Source: Streptomyces rimosus subsp. rimosus
Lineage (GTDB): Bacteria > Actinomycetota > Actinomycetes > Streptomycetales > Streptomycetaceae
DNA length: 64,000 bases
Direction: 5' to 3'
NCBI RefSeq assembly: GCF_000720725.1
Contig: NZ_JOCQ01000011.1
Span: 1 to 64,000, forward strand
Part shown: piece by piece, positions 52,483 to 60,681 of the stretch
How the letters are laid out: the number at the start of each line of letters is the position of its first letter
Position numbering within the stretch: position 1 is the stretch's first letter
Position numbers and translations under genes: made by a program
Notes under the pieces: model-generated
What the model saw: the letters and a program-made list of their open reading frames with translations, nothing else
Database searches by the model: none
Told to the model about the DNA's origin: nothing

Positions 52483-52812
52483 TCAGCCCAGAATGCCCAG
52501 TTCCGTGTCCGGACGGCAGCCGTAGCACGCCTCCACGCCCTGTCCGAGGGCGTCCACCGCCTGCTCACGGCTGATGGCCCGGCCGCGCGCCTGGCCGCAC
52601 CCGCCCACATGGACGCGAACGGGACGCCCGTTGCGGCCGCCGAGCCGCTCGGTCTCCAGCAGCCAGTCGGGCCGAGGTGGCCGGACCGGAGCGGGACGGT
52701 CCCGCTCCTGCTGTTCGAGGAACTGGATACGGGCCCGGACCGCCGTGAGCTGCAGGCGCAGCCACGTCTCCAAGGTGCGGAGGCGCGGCAGGTCAGGGGG
52801 CAGTTCGCTCAC
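52483..52812 (-). CDS. DUF6233 family protein
   Basis: The 109-residue protein matches the Streptomyces-type DUF6233: a coiled-coil-like start (LETWLRLQLTAVRARIQFLE, about 14-33), then RPDWLLETERLGGRNGRPVR and the VHVGGCGQARGRAISREQAV segment. The later C-Y-G-C gives paired cysteines that may bind metal. It converges with the P450 gene. No function is known. Confidence 0.85.
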   Translation of the reverse strand: MSELPPDLPRLRTLETWLRLQLTAVRARIQFLEQQERDRPAPVRPPRPDWLLETERLGGRNGRPVRVHVGGCGQARGRAISREQAVDALGQGVEACYGCRPDTELGILG

Positions 52813-52868
52813 GTGTTCGAGTCTAGCCTTCCGGGGTGCCCCCGTTCGTACGGGCTCGGGTCGCGGGG

Positions 52869-53927
52869 TCAGGCGTCACGCCCGCTCGGGGCGGCGGCGG
52901 AGGAAGGGGTGGCCGCTGGAGAGGGAGTGGTCGCGCGAACCGGAGCGCGGCAGACCACGGCGGCGCACAGGAGCGCGGCAGCGATGCCGCCCAGGTGGGC
53001 GCGGCTGGAGAGGGTGGAGGTCAGGGCGCATTCCAGGGAGAAGGTCAGCACCGTGCCGTAGATCAGCAGAGGGGCGCGGCAGGCCCAGCCGACACAGATC
53101 AGCAGGCCCACGACGGCGGCGGACGGCCCTGTGTCGGCCAGCATTGCCTCGTCGGGGGGAACCGCCAGCGGGTGGCCGGGTCCGAGGGTGAGCACGAGGC
53201 GGGCGAACAGCGTCGCCGCCGCCGTGACGACCAGGGAGACGGTCGCCGTGCGCACCGTACCGAGGACGCACTCGGCCACCCCGAAGATCACGATCACCTG
53301 GGCGAGGGCACCCCACCACGGCAGTCCGGGCGCGGGCGCGAAGAGCGACAGCGGCAGCCGCGGCAGCACCAGCCAGAACGGGACGTCCGCCCGCACTCCG
53401 CCGAGCGCCCAGACCAGCCGCGAGCCGGTGTCCGTCAGGGCGAGAGCATGGCAGGTGATCACGAGGAGCACGGAGGCCGTGGTGAGCGGTACGGCGGCCA
53501 GGCGGCGACGCCGGAGTGCGGCCCACGTGGGGCCGGCGACGCGGTGCCACTGTGCGAGGAGAAACCGTCCGACGCGGGTGGCCGGGCTCGGCGCGGGGGT
53601 GTGCGCCGCCCGGTCGCCCGGTGCGGCGGCCGGGTGGCCGGAGGCCGGGGGGCGCGGCATCGGGCGGTCGGGCAGCCGCCGCTGCGGGTGAGGCGAGCGC
53701 GTACGGGAGAGCTGCGTAGGCGAGGGCTGCGTAGGTGAAGGCTGCGTATACGAAGGCTGCGTACGAGAAAGCTGTGCACGGGAAAGCTCTGTCCGAGAAA
53801 GCTCTGTACGGGACAGCCGCCGGCGGGAGGGCTGCCGACGGGTGAGCCGACGACGGGTGAGGCGCCGTTCGGGGCCCGGCAGGGTGGCCCGTGCCCGGCG
53901 CGGAAGGGGCCACCACGCGCCGGTCAC
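52869..53927 (-). CDS. Rhomboid-like membrane protein with N-terminal repeat tail
   Basis: The C-terminal 220 residues have about six transmembrane helices and a rhomboid-like arrangement. A Ser lies in DTGPSAAVVGLLI, where rhomboids have GxSx, and a His in SSRAHLGGIAAAL. Both catalytic positions therefore appear present, although this group is often called rhomboid-like. The first 110 residues are Arg/Pro/Ser-rich with a 5-residue repeat (LSRTE, LSRTQ, QPSPT). The GTG at 53927 has only a weak ribosome site, and an internal ATG near 53660 would drop the repeat. Confidence 0.75.
   Translation of the reverse strand: MTGAWWPLPRRARATLPGPERRLTRRRLTRRQPSRRRLSRTELSRTELSRAQLSRTQPSYTQPSPTQPSPTQLSRTRSPHPQRRLPDRPMPRPPASGHPAAAPGDRAAHTPAPSPATRVGRFLLAQWHRVAGPTWAALRRRRLAAVPLTTASVLLVITCHALALTDTGSRLVWALGGVRADVPFWLVLPRLPLSLFAPAPGLPWWGALAQVIVIFGVAECVLGTVRTATVSLVVTAAATLFARLVLTLGPGHPLAVPPDEAMLADTGPSAAVVGLLICVGWACRAPLLIYGTVLTFSLECALTSTLSSRAHLGGIAAALLCAAVVCRAPVRATTPSPAATPSSAAAPSGRDA
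53711..53815. repeat. 15-bp minisatellite, seven units
   Basis: Seven consecutive 15-bp units of the form GCTGCGTANGNGAAG, diverging gradually, encode the 5-residue repeats of the rhomboid-like protein's N-terminal tail. The units keep frame. Confidence 0.8.
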
Positions 53928-54305
53928 GGGCGGGTCCTGTGAGTCATCGGGCCTCCGGCGGGAACCGGCGACGGCGTCGCGGTTCGGCGGTCGTGATCAG
54001 TCGTGCCTCGTTCGTTGCTCACTCGTTCCCCCGAACGGCTCCCGAGGCCCGGCAGCGCCGGGCAGTTCACCCCTTCGCCACGGGTGCCCCACCGGGCCGC
54101 GTACATGTCAGCCGTACGGCGGCAGCTGAACGCGCGTCAGCCCGCCGGCCCGGAGGATCCGCCCGGCCACGGGCCGGTCCACCGCCTCCGTCCTGGGAAG
54201 ATGTCAAATTACGACGTTCCTCGTACAATGAAGATCCCCGTCCGGGAACCCCCAGCGATCCCCGGCTGAGAACCGTCCGTCCGGAGCCGACTTCCAGGAG
54301 CCGCC
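53928..54305. other. Intergenic region upstream of the ArsR gene
   Basis: This 378-bp gap separates the divergent rhomboid-like and ArsR genes. I see no gene. Its right part holds the AT-rich putative ArsR operator at 54208-54229. Confidence 0.45.
54208..54229 (+). promoter_or_regulatory. Putative ArsR operator/promoter
   Basis: TACGA at 54210-54214 and TCGTA at 54221-54225 form an inverted repeat within ATTACGA...TCGTACAAT, and TACAAT at 54224-54229 looks like a -10 element. It stands about 76 bp ahead of the ArsR start, in the only AT-rich patch of the gap. Confidence 0.5.
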
Positions 54306-54674
54306 ATGCCGACCACCACGACGCCCTCGGCCGACCGGCCCGGTGCCCGTGTCCTGGACCACCCGGACGTCACGGCGATCCGCCTCGAAGACGTGCTGCA
54401 CGCGCTGGCCGACCCGATGCGGCTGCGGATCGTGCGCTGTCTCGCGGCGGCCCAGGGGGAACTGTCCTGCGCCGGCATCGAGCTGCCGGTCAGCAAGTCC
54501 ACCTGTACGCACCACTACCGGGTGCTGCGCGAACACGGCGTCATCAGCCAGATCTACCGCGGTACGGCCAAGATGAACGTGCTGCGCCGCGCCGACCTGG
54601 ACGCGCTCTTCCCCGGCCTGCTCGAACGGGTCCTGGAGGCGGCGGAACTCCAGGACGGGCGACTGGACGACTGA
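54306..54674 (+). CDS. ArsR family transcriptional regulator
   Basis: The 122-residue winged-helix protein has LEDVLHALADPMRLRIVRCL (about 27-46) and the recognition region VSKSTCTHHYRVLREHGVIS (about 62-81). The classical metal motif ELCVCDL is absent; GELSCAGIELPVSKST stands in its place with a single Cys. It therefore may not be a metal sensor; many such ArsR proteins sense redox or small molecules. AGGAG six bases upstream supports the start. Confidence 0.9.
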   Translation: MPTTTTPSADRPGARVLDHPDVTAIRLEDVLHALADPMRLRIVRCLAAAQGELSCAGIELPVSKSTCTHHYRVLREHGVISQIYRGTAKMNVLRRADLDALFPGLLERVLEAAELQDGRLDD

Positions 54675-54798
54675 CCGTCCGCCCCCGCGGCCCCGCCCGC
54701 TGCCTTTCTTCCCGGTGCGTACGAGGTCGTGCGGTCTCGTTCGAGGTCGTGCGGTCCCGTACGACCGCGTACGGTTGCGTCGCCCCCTCGCCTGTCCG

Positions 54799-54845
54799 GG
54801 CCCGCTCAGCGCTCCCTGTCCCGGCCCGCTCAGCGCTCCCCGTCC
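54799..54845. repeat. 24-bp tandem duplication across the end of the reductase gene
   Basis: GGCCCGCTCAGCGCTCCC followed by TGTCC is duplicated with a 24-bp period, the second copy containing the reductase stop codon. Just upstream (about 54718-54765) CGAGGTCGTGCGGTC also occurs twice. Both look like local slippage events between convergent genes. Confidence 0.65.
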
Positions 54846-56239
54846 GCGGCCGCCACCAGCAGCCCCGGCCAGTCGGCGATCTTCACGGTCGTCCGCCCCA
54901 GCTCGCGGCCGAGCGCCGCCTCCGCCGCCTCGATGCGCAGCCAGCCCGGCCAGCGCACCGGCTGCTGCCCCGCCCGCCGCAGCCCGGCCACCGGATCGTC
55001 CGGCAGCGGCTCGCGCGCCAGCGTGTCCGCGTCCGCCAGCAACGCGGCCGCGGTCTGCTTCGCACACGGCCGGTTGGTGCCGATCACCCCGGTCGGGCCG
55101 CGCTTGATCCACCCCGCCACGTACTCGCCGGGGAAGGGCACACCGTCCCGCAGCACCCGCCCCTCCGCGTGCGGCACCGTGCCGGTCGCCGCGTCGAACG
55201 GCAGGCCCGGCTGCGGCGCCCCCTTGTACCCGACCGAGCGCAGCACCAGCTGCGCCGCGATCTCCTCGTACTGCCCCGTGCCGGTGACCCCGCCCGATCC
55301 GTCCGGCACGGTCCGCTCGAACCGCACCCCGCGCACCCCCGACCCCCGATCGCCGATGATCTCGACGGGCCGGAGGAAGAACCGCAGATGAATCCGGCGG
55401 CGCTTGGCTTGCACCGCGCCCGGCGCCCTTTCCGTCTCTCTTCCCGCCCTTCCCGCATCTCCCGCCCCGTCCGTCTTCCCGGCCCAGTCGCGCAGCACGT
55501 CCACGTTGCGCCGGTTCACCGCGGGCAGCCCCGCGGAATCGTGGTACGCCGGGTCCAGCGCCAGCTCCTCGGGCCGTACGGCCACGTCCGCACCCGGCAG
55601 CGTGCCCAGTTCCCGCAGCTCCTTGGTGGTGAACTTGGCCTGCGACGGCCCCCGCCGCCCCACCATCCACACGTCCTCGACCCGGCTCTCCGCGAGCGCG
55701 CCGAGCGCCGCCTGCGGCACGTCCGTACGCGCCAGTTCGTCCGCGCCGCGGGCGAGGACCCGCGCCACGTCCACCGCGACGTTGCCCACGCCGATCACCA
55801 CCGCGGAGCGCGCGGCCAGCGGGAAGCGGCCGTCCGCCGCGTCCGGGTGCGCGCTGTACCAGGAGACGAAGCCGGTGGCGGAGTGGCTGCCGGGCAGGCC
55901 CTCGCCCGGGATGCCCAGATGCCGGTCGGTGGCGGCCCCCACGCAGTACACCACCGCGTGGAACAGCCGCCGCAGCTCCCGCGGGTCCAGCCCGCCGGCT
56001 CCCACGTCGACATTGCCCAGGAAGTGCACGCGCGGATGCTCCAGCACCGTACGGAGGTTGTGCTGCAACGACTTGATCTTCTCGTGGTCGGGCGCGACCC
56101 CGTAGCGGACCAGCCCGTACGGGCACGGCAGCCGGTCGAGCACATACACCTCGACGTCCGGCACGGCTTCCTGCCCGACCAGCGCCTGAGCGGTGTAGAC
56201 GCCACTGGGTCCCGACCCGATCACTGCGACACGAAGCAC
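54830..56239 (-). CDS. Ferredoxin-NADP reductase, FprA type
   Basis: The 469-residue flavoprotein is of the adrenodoxin-reductase/FprA type, passing electrons from NADPH to ferredoxin and then to P450s. The FAD motif is VAVIGSGPSGVYTAQALVGQ (about 4-23), CPYGLVRYGVAPDH follows, the NADP motif is VVIGVGNVAVDVARVLA, and GWIKRGPTGVIGTNR is near the C-terminus. GGAAGGGG upstream supports the GTG at 56239. No ferredoxin gene is adjacent, but the P450 at 50987 is 4 kb away. A TetR gene lies upstream on the same strand. Confidence 0.92.
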   Translation of the reverse strand: MLRVAVIGSGPSGVYTAQALVGQEAVPDVEVYVLDRLPCPYGLVRYGVAPDHEKIKSLQHNLRTVLEHPRVHFLGNVDVGAGGLDPRELRRLFHAVVYCVGAATDRHLGIPGEGLPGSHSATGFVSWYSAHPDAADGRFPLAARSAVVIGVGNVAVDVARVLARGADELARTDVPQAALGALAESRVEDVWMVGRRGPSQAKFTTKELRELGTLPGADVAVRPEELALDPAYHDSAGLPAVNRRNVDVLRDWAGKTDGAGDAGRAGRETERAPGAVQAKRRRIHLRFFLRPVEIIGDRGSGVRGVRFERTVPDGSGGVTGTGQYEEIAAQLVLRSVGYKGAPQPGLPFDAATGTVPHAEGRVLRDGVPFPGEYVAGWIKRGPTGVIGTNRPCAKQTAAALLADADTLAREPLPDDPVAGLRRAGQQPVRWPGWLRIEAAEAALGRELGRTTVKIADWPGLLVAAADGER

Positions 56240-56375
56240 GGAAGGCCCCTTCCCGCGGAGTACTTCCAGAATCGCACTGGCGTGGGATGCGCGGGAGGTG
56301 TGCTGCCGAGGTTGGCGGACAGGCATGCATGGGGCCGGCGCCGGGGACATCGGGCGGGTGAGGCCTGCCCCGGCC

Positions 56376-57131
56376 CTACCCTTCCGCGGCGGCAGGCGAA
56401 TCGGCTGTCGGTGACTGTTCGGGCAGCGGTGAGGGTTCGGGCAGCGGTGACGGTTCGGGCAAGGGCGTGGGCCCCTCCGGTGCCGGCGTCAGCAGCGGGG
56501 GCGGGCCCTCCAGCGGCGCATCCGGGCCCTCGCTCGGCGGCACCCCCAGCTCCCAGTCGAGGCCGTACCGCTGGAACAGCTCGGCCCGCAACCGCGCGGC
56601 CGGCATGGGTGCCCCGGGCAGCAGCACCGCCACCACCGACCCCATCAGCAACGCCCGCAGCAGCCGGTAGTCCGTGTCCGCGTCCTTCGAGCCGTACCGC
56701 TCGACCGTGTCACGCAGCAGGAACGCCAGCCGCTGCTGCTCGGGGCACTGGATGAAACCTTCCGCCGTCAGAATTCCGGCCATATGCGTACGCATCAGCA
56801 GCGGACGCTCCTGCGCCAGCCCCAGAATCGCGTCGATCGCCCGCGCCAGCCGCTCCCGGCCCGCATCCTCACCCGCCGGAACGGGTTCGCGCTCCAGCGC
56901 CGCTTGCAGCGAGTGGTGCATCAGCCGGTGCACGGCCGACTGCAACAGCTGCCGCTTGCCCGGGAAGTAGTACGAGATCAGCCCGCGCGCCGAACCGGCA
57001 CGGCAGGCGATGTCCCCGAGCGTCGTCGCCTCGTACCCGCGCTCGTCCACCAGCTCGACGGTCGCCTGCAACAAGCGCTCCCGGGAACGCCGCCGCAACT
57101 CTTCATTGACCGAGGGGCTGCGGGGGGACAT
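56376..57131 (-). CDS. TetR family regulator with Pro-rich repeat tail
   Basis: This 251-residue regulator has the TetR helix-turn-helix GYEATTLGDIACRAGSARGL (about 32-51) followed by ISYYFPGKRQLLQSAVHRL, then an all-helical ligand domain. The last 45 residues are a Pro/Glu/Ser-rich repeat (PLPEPS units), which is unusual. AGGAG eight bases ahead of the ATG sets the start. A TATATT -10 element and a palindrome just upstream suggest autoregulation. The reductase gene at 54830 may be a target. Confidence 0.92.
   Translation of the reverse strand: MSPRSPSVNEELRRRSRERLLQATVELVDERGYEATTLGDIACRAGSARGLISYYFPGKRQLLQSAVHRLMHHSLQAALEREPVPAGEDAGRERLARAIDAILGLAQERPLLMRTHMAGILTAEGFIQCPEQQRLAFLLRDTVERYGSKDADTDYRLLRALLMGSVVAVLLPGAPMPAARLRAELFQRYGLDWELGVPPSEGPDAPLEGPPPLLTPAPEGPTPLPEPSPLPEPSPLPEQSPTADSPAAAEG
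56417..56470. repeat. 18-bp tandem repeat in the tetR tail
   Basis: Three 18-bp units of GTTCGGGCAGCGGTGAGG encode the PLPEPS repeats at the C-terminus of the TetR protein; the third unit is diverged. Confidence 0.75.
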
Positions 57132-57152
57132 GCTGTTAACTCCTGCGTTGAC

Positions 57153-57193
57153 TGGCTGAGAGCCAATATACTCAGCAGGTCTCCGGATGTCCG
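57153..57193 (-). promoter_or_regulatory. tetR promoter with overlapping palindrome
   Basis: On the minus strand CGGACA (57193-57188) and TATATT (57170-57165) are 17 bases apart. The perfect inverted repeat TGGCTGAGAGCCA at 57153-57165 directly follows the -10 and covers the likely transcription start. This is a classic autorepression layout. Confidence 0.65.
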
Positions 57194-57764
57194 CCCCGAC
57201 GCGGCCAGGACTCCGGTCGAGCTGCCTGGGTCGGGCGACGCGGGGGATCGTCCGACCCGGGCGGCTGTGGTGTCGGTGACGCGCCTGAGACCCGCACCTT
57301 TGCAGATCGCAGGGGTGGGGTTGTCGCTCTGTGCTCGCCCTTTGGGTGGATCCTGCGATCCTGCAAACCGCAGGCAGCGGTGCGCCGCGCATTGCTGCTG
57401 GTCCATGCGTACCGCCATGTGCCGCGACAGGCTGAGCGAGACGGTTCCTGCTTTCTGTTCCTGCTTTCTGCGCGGCGGTGCCGACCGCTCCCCGGCTGCC
57501 GATGGTCTGGCCGCGCCACGTACGAGCTGGGACTCCTCTCCGTCGCGCACGGGCGGAGGCGAACGCACCGATCGTGATCACCTGCAACGAGCCGCCGGCC
57601 ATTGATCGTTCGGATCGCCCCGCCCCACCCGCTCCAGGCGGACGATGCCGATGTCGGAGCGTGGGAGCCGAGCGAGGCCGCTGTCCTCACTCTGGACGGC
57701 AGCCTCGCTGTCTGTCTGAGAGGCTCACTTCAGATCCAGGGCGGCACCACTCAGGACAGGGGCT
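57194..57764. other. Long gap between the tetR and merR genes
   Basis: I see no convincing gene in these 571 bp. GGGTCGGGCGA and TCGTCCGACCC near 57228-57258 form an 11-bp stem with one mismatch around a 9-base loop, possibly a terminator. The rest lacks the third-position GC pattern of real genes in any frame and may be decayed sequence. Confidence 0.4.
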
Positions 57765-58508
57765 TCACGCTGTTCCGGTCGTCTCGGCGGGACGGTCCCG
57801 GGCTCCGGCGGACAGCAATTCCATGAGGCGTTGCCAGGCCGGGGAGGAGCCGGTGACATGGGAGTACATCAGGGTGAGCGCTGCGGGTTGGGCTTGTCCG
57901 CGCTCCGGGTGGCGGGCGTCCCAGGCAGCGATGGCGGTGGCGAGCTCGACGAGCCGGGGGTCGTCGGGGGCGCGGTCGAGGGCCTCGTCACAGGCCCGGT
58001 AGAGAGCGCGGAAGTCGGGGTCGGCCAGGGCCGCGTTCTTCTCGGCGACCCATTGGGGTACCGACCGCGGTGACAGCGCTACGAGCATGATCCAGACGTC
58101 GCGCTCGATACGAATCAGCCGCTCGCTGATGCCGAGGGCGCGTACGCGCTCAAGGATGTCGATGATCTCGGCCGGCAGGAACAGGGCGTCACCGGCAGCC
58201 AGTTGGGCTATGTTGCGGCGGTGGTGGGTGAGATCGCGGATCCTTTCCACCAGTGTCCGGTCGATCTCGGCGACGGCTTCGGCGAACTCCTCGGGCCGGG
58301 CGGCGAGGAGCTCCTCGACACGGGCCAGCGGCACGCCGGCGTCGGCCAGGGTTTTGATGCGGATCAGATCCACCACGGCCTGGGCGTCGTAGCGGCGGTA
58401 GCCGGAGGCGTCGCGTGCGGGTTCGGACAGCAGGCCGCGCTGATGGTAGTGCCGCACGGCGCGCACCGTCACGCCCGCGTGGGCGGCGAGCTGGCCGATG
58501 GTGAGCAT
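57765..58508 (-). CDS. MerR family regulator with long effector domain
   Basis: The 247-residue protein has the MerR DNA-binding start MLTIGQLAAHAGVTVRAVRH, then ASGYRRYDAQAVVDLIRIK, and a 150-residue C-terminal domain without the conserved metal cysteines. That domain resembles those of MerR-like regulators responding to organic ligands. It overlaps the 3' end of the upstream hydrolase gene by 40 bp on the same strand, so the two form an operon. The operator in the hydrolase promoter is probably its own target. Confidence 0.9.
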   Translation of the reverse strand: MLTIGQLAAHAGVTVRAVRHYHQRGLLSEPARDASGYRRYDAQAVVDLIRIKTLADAGVPLARVEELLAARPEEFAEAVAEIDRTLVERIRDLTHHRRNIAQLAAGDALFLPAEIIDILERVRALGISERLIRIERDVWIMLVALSPRSVPQWVAEKNAALADPDFRALYRACDEALDRAPDDPRLVELATAIAAWDARHPERGQAQPAALTLMYSHVTGSSPAWQRLMELLSAGARDRPAETTGTA

Positions 58509-59395
58509 GAACCGCCCTTTCCGTACACGCGCTGCCACAGGTCATGGACGGCTTCGGTGACGGCGTCCGGGCAGTCGAGGTGGATCGTACTGTGCCGGGC
58601 CCGGTCGAGGGCGCGGTGCTCGCCGTGCCTCACCGAGGCCGCCAGGGCTTCGTAGAGCCGGCACTTGTCCTGCGCCATCTGCCTCAGGGCCCGCTTGGAC
58701 ATGAGCAGGCGCATCGCCGGGTCGGTGCCCAGCGCGGTGAGCGCGATCAGTGGTACGTCGGGGAGGCTGCCCCCGGCCCGCAGTTCGTCGCGCAGCCGCG
58801 GCTGATCGCTGCGCTCCTGCGCGCCGGCCCGCAGCCATGCCAGGTCGAGGTGCCGCTCGATGAGCGGCTCGCACACCTGCTGCGGCCACGACGCGAACAT
58901 GCGCCGGTAGTAGCCGCGCGAGAGGAGGCGCACCAGCCGCAGTACCGGCGTGCCCGGGACCTTCTGGGACCTGAGGTGCGGCAGGTAACGGTCCCAGTCC
59001 TCGTGAAAGGAGTCGAGGTAGACGAAACCCGCCACCTCGTCGGGAAACAGTTGCGCGAAGCGGCGCGCGTAGGCGCCGCCAAGGGAGTGCCCGACGAGCA
59101 CGTACGGACCGGGGACGTCGGCCGCGTGCAGCAGCAGGCGCAGCTCGGTGGCGACCTCGGCGGCGGTGCGCGGCAGAGCTGCCGGGCCGCTCCATCCCGT
59201 ACCGGCGCGGTCGTAGAGGACGGAGGTGGTGAAAGCGGCAACCCGCTCGTGGACGTTGAGGTAGTCCAGGCCGACCGCGCCGGCACCGGGCAGAAAGACG
59301 ACGGCCGGGCCTCCGGTGCCCGAGCGGTGGAGGAGCAGGCGCCGTCCCCCGACATCGTGGAAGTGGCCCAGGGGGGCCGGGTGTGAGGTGTGCAT
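58469..59395 (-). CDS. Alpha/beta hydrolase
   Basis: The 308-residue enzyme has the nucleophile elbow YVLVGHSLGGAYARRFAQLF, the oxyanion region LPGAG and the late catalytic His in RARHSTIHLDCPDAV, a pattern typical of soluble actinobacterial alpha/beta hydrolases. Few bases separate the probable transcription start from the ATG at 59395, and no ribosome site is visible, so translation may be leaderless. It is the first gene of an operon with the MerR regulator, which suggests the regulator's ligand is its substrate or product. Confidence 0.88.
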   Translation of the reverse strand: MHTSHPAPLGHFHDVGGRRLLLHRSGTGGPAVVFLPGAGAVGLDYLNVHERVAAFTTSVLYDRAGTGWSGPAALPRTAAEVATELRLLLHAADVPGPYVLVGHSLGGAYARRFAQLFPDEVAGFVYLDSFHEDWDRYLPHLRSQKVPGTPVLRLVRLLSRGYYRRMFASWPQQVCEPLIERHLDLAWLRAGAQERSDQPRLRDELRAGGSLPDVPLIALTALGTDPAMRLLMSKRALRQMAQDKCRLYEALAASVRHGEHRALDRARHSTIHLDCPDAVTEAVHDLWQRVYGKGGSCSPSASSPPTRA

Positions 59396-59412
59396 GAGAT
59401 CGATGGTGCAAG

Positions 59413-59435
59413 CCTGACGCAGGGTCAACGTCAAG
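59413..59435 (-). promoter_or_regulatory. MerR-type operator
   Basis: On the minus strand CTTGACG and CGTCAGG form a near-perfect inverted repeat with a 9-base centre, 18 bp upstream of the hydrolase start. TTGACG also serves as a -35 element. MerR proteins bind such repeats inside promoters with long spacers. The -10 is not clear. Confidence 0.6.
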
Positions 59436-59868
59436 TCGTTGTCTGCCCCGACGGCCATGTGGCGCGGGAGCCCGGACTTCGCGGCGAGGTGGCGGCTCGG
59501 GGTGTCGTGGGAGCAAACCCAGCTCGGGATGCGGCCTTGGGCGGTGATGTCTGTCGCTCCACCAGCGTCCATTGCCGGTGAGGGCGGCGCGTTCGGGGAA
59601 GGAAGCCCAAGCCTGGGCGGCCGGCGAGGAATCAGGAGCCCCGCGGGCCGAAGGCCGGGGTGAGGCGTCGAAGGGACGAGATGGGCACCGATCACTCCGG
59701 GGGATGTGGGGAAGCGGGCGGTGCAGCACGGTCTCGCGCCGCACCGCCCGTGGAGGCCGGTGGCCTGCTGTCAGGCGCAGGCCTCGGTGCCGTGGGTGGC
59801 CCTACTTTTGCGCCGGGCGTGTTCGGATATGGGCGTTCGTTGCTTCTTCGCGGTGCAGGAGTGCGGGA
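59436..59868. other. Gap with a structured, possibly transposon-derived segment
   Basis: No convincing gene is visible in these 433 bp. Around 59605-59665 the sequence AGGAATCAGGAGCCCCGC leads into a hairpin (CCCC/GGGG with an inner GGCC/GGCC) and then GTGAGGCGTCGAAGG. This resembles the structured right ends of IS200/IS605 tnpB elements, but no tnpB reading frame remains upstream, so the resemblance may be superficial. Confidence 0.35.
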
Positions 59869-60681
59869 TCAGGGCGTTTGCGCGACCAGTTGGTCGGCGA
59901 GTTTGCACAGTCGGCGGACCGTGCGGTCTTCCATGGCGACCGGAGCGGCCGGGGAGAGCGCGGTGCGGTCGTAGTAGGCACCGGGAACGAGTTCGGTGGC
60001 CGGGTCGCACAGGCGCGCCACGCGTTCGGCGCCCTCGGTGGCGGGGTCGCCTTCGTGCGCGTACAGAGGGAGCAGGGCGGTGTCGCACACACCGGGGTGC
60101 ACGCTGACAGAGGTCCACGGCGCCTCGGCCCGGGCGAAGATGGTCAAGGCGAGCTGGGACTGGGCGTAGGCGGCGAGCCGGGAGTACCGCTTGGCGCGGT
60201 GGGGGTCGTTCCAGGTGATGGAGGCGGTGCGGTGGGTGGAGGAGGACACGTTGATCACGCGGCTGCCCGGGCGGGCGCTGAGCGGCCCGCGAAGTTCGTG
60301 GGTGAGGAGGTAGGCCGCCAGGAAGTTGACCTGAAGGGCCAGTTCGTTGCCGTCGTCGGTCATCGTGCGGCGTTCGGGGGCGGCGACGGCGGCGTTGTTG
60401 ACGAGGACATCGAGGGCGGGGTGCTCGTCGGCGACGCGGGCGGCCATGGCCCGTACCTCATTGAGGCGGCTGAAGTCGGCGACGGCCAGGCGCAGCTTCA
60501 GGACGTTGGCGCCTGCGGCCACCAGGCGGGCGATGGCGTCGTCACCGGATGCCTGGTCCGGAGCGTGCACGATGACCGTATCGCCCCGGGCGGCGAGCAG
60601 CCGGGCGGTCTCCCAGCCGATGCCGGTGGTGGCGCCGGTGACCAGCACAGACCTGGAGGCAGGCGAGACAGCGAAAGACAT
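59869..60681 (-). CDS. SDR family protein lacking the catalytic lysine
   Basis: The 270-residue protein is a classical short-chain dehydrogenase/reductase by fold. The cofactor motif is TGATTGIGWETARLLAARG (15-33), NNAAVA (95-100) and the catalytic Ser region INVSSSTHR are present. The active-site motif reads YAQSQ (172-176) instead of YxxxK: the codon CAG replaces the expected AAG. This would strongly impair normal SDR chemistry. GGAGTGG upstream supports the ATG at 60681. It is monocistronic. It could be a decaying gene or a non-catalytic binding protein. Confidence 0.88.
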   Translation of the reverse strand: MSFAVSPASRSVLVTGATTGIGWETARLLAARGDTVIVHAPDQASGDDAIARLVAAGANVLKLRLAVADFSRLNEVRAMAARVADEHPALDVLVNNAAVAAPERRTMTDDGNELALQVNFLAAYLLTHELRGPLSARPGSRVINVSSSTHRTASITWNDPHRAKRYSRLAAYAQSQLALTIFARAEAPWTSVSVHPGVCDTALLPLYAHEGDPATEGAERVARLCDPATELVPGAYYDRTALSPAAPVAMEDRTVRRLCKLADQLVAQTP

